Below, one piece after another: positions 61,119 to 64,000 of a stretch of 64,000 nt of DNA. Positions within the stretch are counted from its first letter, which is position 1. Every line of letters begins with the position of its first letter. Origin of the DNA: Trema orientale (lineage: Eukaryota; Streptophyta; Magnoliopsida; Rosales; Cannabaceae); the NCBI GenBank assembly GCA_002914845.1, contig JXTC01000091.1:308649-372648 (forward strand), in the 5' to 3' direction. The notes beneath the pieces are model-generated. The model saw only the letters and a program-made list of their open reading frames with translations. It did no database searches and was not told the origin of the DNA. The position numbers were made by a program, and so were the translations under genes.

Positions 61119-61600
61119 TCACTCTAATAGTTTCTCCCAGAGTTTGGTCACTGGTTGCACTCCAGCCATCATCAAGGTAAAGACCCCATCGTAAGGAGCA
61201 TAACTGATTTTTGCCAACTCTGAAGTGAAATGATTCAGGTATGATTGCAGGGTCTTTTCTCGTCCTTGTCGAATGGCAGACATGCTGATTAAAGGGATAA
61301 TAAAGCCTTTCACAGCCTAGAATTGTCTAAAGAATGCAGTCTGAAGTTGCTGCCATGATGAGATCGAACCAGTCTGGAGTCCTTTGAACAGCTTCTTTGC
61401 TGCACTAGTATAGGTTACAGTGAAGCACCTGTAGTATGCAAGTTCATCAACCCAGTAGAGTTCCATTAGGTTGTTGAAGTGATCCATATGATCCTGTGGA
61501 TCAATTTTCCCATCGAAGGTATTCATCTTGGGAAGCTGGAATCCAGCAGGAATAGTAGCGACTCGAATTTCCTCATTGAATGGGGATTAACAAAATCTAA
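61119..61600 (-). pseudogene. Gypsy gag region
   Basis: The minus strand reads FQLPKMNTFDGKIDPQDHMD, then HFNNLMELYWVDELAYYRCF, then SSWQQLQTAFFRQF, and further on SAIRQGREKTLQSYLNHFTS and LMMAGVQPVTKLW. This is the usual plant Gypsy gag arrangement (DGxxDPxDHL, then GSISSWxxL, then QGxxESLRxYxxRF). One stop separates the two parts at about 61315. No zinc knuckle was identified. Confidence 0.8.
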
Positions 61601-62424
61601 TAGCGAGCTCGTCATCCCATCCAGCGAGTCCGTCTAATGCGATCATGAGATTATGAACATCAATATTAGGAGGAAGAGCATTATTACCTCTCGTTGTCAC
61701 GACGCAAGCTAGGTTAGTTGGACTGGATCTAGTGCGACCTTTGAGAAGCTTCAACTGAGACAGTTTGATGTGACAGAACTTGGTTATCATGATGTGATCT
61801 GGGTCATTCAGGACTATTCTTTTGTCGTCGCTGTTCCAAATGTTGCCTCAAGTCAGCAGAATCCCGTCTTAGCTCCCTGCTAATTCCTTCAAAGATGCTT
61901 CTCGAGTGACGAGTCTAGTTGTTGTTTAAACGGTCACAGTTAGTTGTAGCTCTTCGAGAGAGTTATCTGCGATCAACGTCTGTACTCGAACTACTAGTGC
62001 CAGATTCCTGTGGTAAGTCAGCATCCTTTCCTTTTCTTTTTGAGGTGAGATCTGCACATTGCTCCTAGCCTCTGGGTTGATCATAGTCTCTTACTTCTTG
62101 GATGTGAATTTCCCTCTCTGACTGTTGAGCAAATTGATCTCTGGGGCACCCCTGTTGTGGCAGTGTCACTATCTGCCCCTCTGCAAGTCACCACAAAGAA
62201 TTATTGATCTGATTGATGACTTGTTGAAGGTTTGCAAGAGCATCCTCTATGCGATCTTATCTCTAAAGCATATTTTCCTCTGGTGCGGTCACAACTGGTT
62301 GATCTTGAGCATGATCGACCTGTGCAGCAACAAAAAATTGATTTTGACTAACTCCAGCATTTCTGGTGGTGTTTCTTATGTTTGTCATTGTTGATGGAAT
62401 GAGAATAACAAACTCTTTGCTGGA

Positions 62425-62447
62425 ATAGCCCTCCTTCTAGCTCTAAT
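62425..62447 (-). other. Probable primer-binding region of Gypsy element 2
   Basis: Directly inside the 5' LTR the minus strand reads ATTAGAGCTAGAAGGAGGG. It resembles the TTGGCGCTAGAAGGAGGG-type sequence next to the 5' LTR in plant Gypsy elements, with changes at its start. Weak on its own. Confidence 0.4.
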
Positions 62448-62909
62448 TGTTGACGGAGGTTTTGTCAATAATGAATTTTGAGATTTATAAGATGTGGCTT
62501 ATATGTGAAACGAATTGAAAAATAAAGTAAAGTAAAGAAACATGAATTTTATAGTGATTCATCCTCAAAAAAGATGAGCCTACGTCCATTGTTCTTCATT
62601 ATTTTCTAGAGAATTATAAGAGTTTCTCCAAGTCTCAAAGTGAGAGCAAAGAGAAAATTACAGAGAGAGTGTATAATAAAGTGATTGTGAGATGAAAAAT
62701 TGTGAGACTGAGCCCCTTTTATATAGATGAGGGTGGCTTTAGGTTTCCCAATTTTGTGAATAGGAAACTATATAATAAAATACAATATAATATTGAGATT
62801 GGGTAACTATATAATAATGGGTAATTATCTCCTCTTCAATTAGCTAGTTGCTTATTTTTTGGGGATTAGGCATGTTAACTATTTGTGGTGGTCAAAAAAC
62901 CACACAACA
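62448..62909 (-). repeat. Gypsy element 2, 5' LTR
   Basis: Partner of 56204-56659. On the minus strand it starts TGTTGTGTGG and ends CCGTCAACA, a canonical TG...CA LTR with short inverted ends. Confidence 0.92.
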
Positions 62910-63104
62910 CTGCATACTTGGTGAGTTAGTTCGGTCTGTGTGATTCTATCTCTTGATTTTACCTCGAAGCCTCCATATGTATCTAAAATTTATTGAGTAT
63001 GGGCTTTACTTGTAGTATGGGTACTCTTATAGAAAGAATTAGATATAAAGTTTATTATTATTCTACAATCTATTCATAATGACAATTGCAAATATCCTCC
63101 TCAC

Positions 63105-63390
63105 ACGTCCTTAGTCTTATTACAAAATACAAAGGGGGAGATGAAACAGAAAAAGGGAAAGGGAAGAGTTAATGGGAAGAGAGATTTTTTTTTCCTTTAT
63201 AAATTTAATCTATTTTTTTAATAAATTAAAAGAAAAATAATAAAAATACCTACCACGTCATTTTTCCGTCAAATTATACATAGACATTGACAGAAGGAGT
63301 AATTTTGCAATCAATGCATAATATAAAGAGAATTCATGCAAAGAAAAATAATTCTGGGGGCAAAAATTATGAAGCTAATAATTAGGGGTG
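63105..63390 (-). repeat. Right long inverted arm of the foldback-like element
   Basis: Mirror of 55418-55715. On the plus strand it ends with 'ggcaaaaattatgaagctaa' and 'taattagg', and it begins with the G/A-rich complement of the C/T-rich run of the left arm. Confidence 0.65.
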
Positions 63391-64000
63391 TTCAAAAAAA
63401 CCGCCAAACCGTGGAAACCACCCAATCCAATCCAAACCGCCCAATCCGTGTGGTTTTTTTTCTTAAATGGCCGGTTACGGATTAGAAAATATGAAAACCG
63501 ATTTGGCCGGTTTGGTTTTCGATTTTAGAAAAATTCGGTCGGATTCAAACCAAACCGGCCAATAAGTTTGTATATGTATTTTTTTTAAATGTATATTAAT
63601 AGTTAAAAATTTAAGCTCATTCATTCTAATTGAGTAATGATTACTCTTAGCTTATTTAGGACTATGTTACTTAAGACTCTTATGATATTTTAGACTTTAA
63701 GTCTTATTGTTATGATATGTTTAAGATTAAAGACTTTAAGTTTACTATTCAATTTGATTAAGTTGTAAGTTGTAACTAAAATTTAAGTTTACTATGACTT
63801 TTGATTTGGTTATTGCTTTTAACTATGTTATAGTTTCATTTTATATTTGGACTTTATATTTTAGATAAAATATGATTATGATATGAGCTTAGTTGATATT
63901 GTATAAATTCAAATTTTTTAAGTTTTCAAACCGCGGAAACCGCCCAAACCGGCCGCAAAAATGTAGGTGCGGTTTGGCCGGTTTGAATCGACAAACTCAA
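63388..64000. mobile_element. Partial repeat with CCGGTTTGG motifs (runs off the window)
   Basis: It begins 'taggggtgttcaaaaaaacc' and contains many alternating 'aaccgcc', 'ccggtttgg' and 'aaaccaaaccgg' words, first near 63395-63560 and again in mirrored form at 63930-63990. Such GGTGTTCA...CCGGTTTGG repeats are common in dicot genomes as non-autonomous elements. The family and right end cannot be fixed. Confidence 0.5.

Larger units (their letters stand above)
56204..62909 (-). mobile_element. Tat-type Ty3/Gypsy LTR retrotransposon
   Basis: Direct repeats at 56204-56659 and 62448-62909 are the LTRs, and the coding order on the minus strand is gag, then protease-to-RT linker, RT, RNase H and a second RNase H. 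A duplicated RNase H marks the Tat/Ogre lineage. I recognise no integrase between 56660 and 58880. That space holds degenerate tandem repeats, as in some Tat-group elements. On the minus strand LTR ends are TGTTGTGTGG and CCGTCAACA. Flanks CTGT and CTGC suggest an imperfect target duplication. Many stops make it inactive. LTR divergence is visible but modest. Confidence 0.88.

Overview
This is a nuclear plant DNA window: AT-rich, with intron-containing genes that use GT-AG splice sites, a chloroplast-targeted enzyme, a phytochrome-interacting transcription factor and many plant-type transposable elements. The protein sequences look eudicot, probably rosid. I cannot name the species. A run of Ns (5175-5445) shows it is a draft assembly. 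I see only two intact genes, both on the minus strand. All other coding content is transposon debris or isolated exon-like scraps.

Layout. 1-10.7 kb is a tandem segmental duplication. Copy A (1-379 plus 6857-7829) is split by a decayed Ty3/Gypsy element (380-6856), which itself carries a solo LTR (4368-5690). Copy B (9321-10676) keeps the empty site but gained a SINE-like insertion. A MITE-like element lies at 8.8-9.3 kb. A retroelement LTR relic at about 12.8-16.1 kb is split by a second copy of the same solo LTR (13813-15618). 16-25 kb holds short tandem duplications, a three-copy unclassified repeat, a 74-bp minisatellite, MITE-like sequence and a frameshifted coding relic at 18.1 kb. 25.15-29.55 kb is a rearranged Ty1/Copia remnant whose two LTRs face opposite directions. 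31.3-33.3 kb is a CACTA-like element.

The gene core is 35.8-47.5 kb. A PIF4/PIF5-type bHLH gene (35789-39241, 547 residues in my model) has an active-phyB-binding motif and a full bHLH domain. A chloroplast aldo/keto reductase of the At1g06690 type (44020-47482, 10 coding exons, 369 residues) has the complete D-Y-K-H tetrad. Both have a perfect CACGTG G-box upstream, the class of site PIF proteins bind, so autoregulation of PIF and PIF control of the reductase are testable ideas, not shown facts.

48-64 kb is repeat-rich again. It holds a 1.18-kb near-complete hairpin element with Mutator-like target duplications, two orphan exon-like fragments, a MITE with clear inverted termini, an AG microsatellite, and a Tat-type Gypsy element (56204-62909). 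The Gypsy element has gag, RT and two RNase H domains but no integrase I could recognise, and it sits between the long inverted arms of an older foldback-like element. No RNA gene, CRISPR array or obviously new multi-gene system was found. The most unusual structures are the hairpin element, the inverted-LTR Copia, and the nested insertions that can be ordered by their empty sites.
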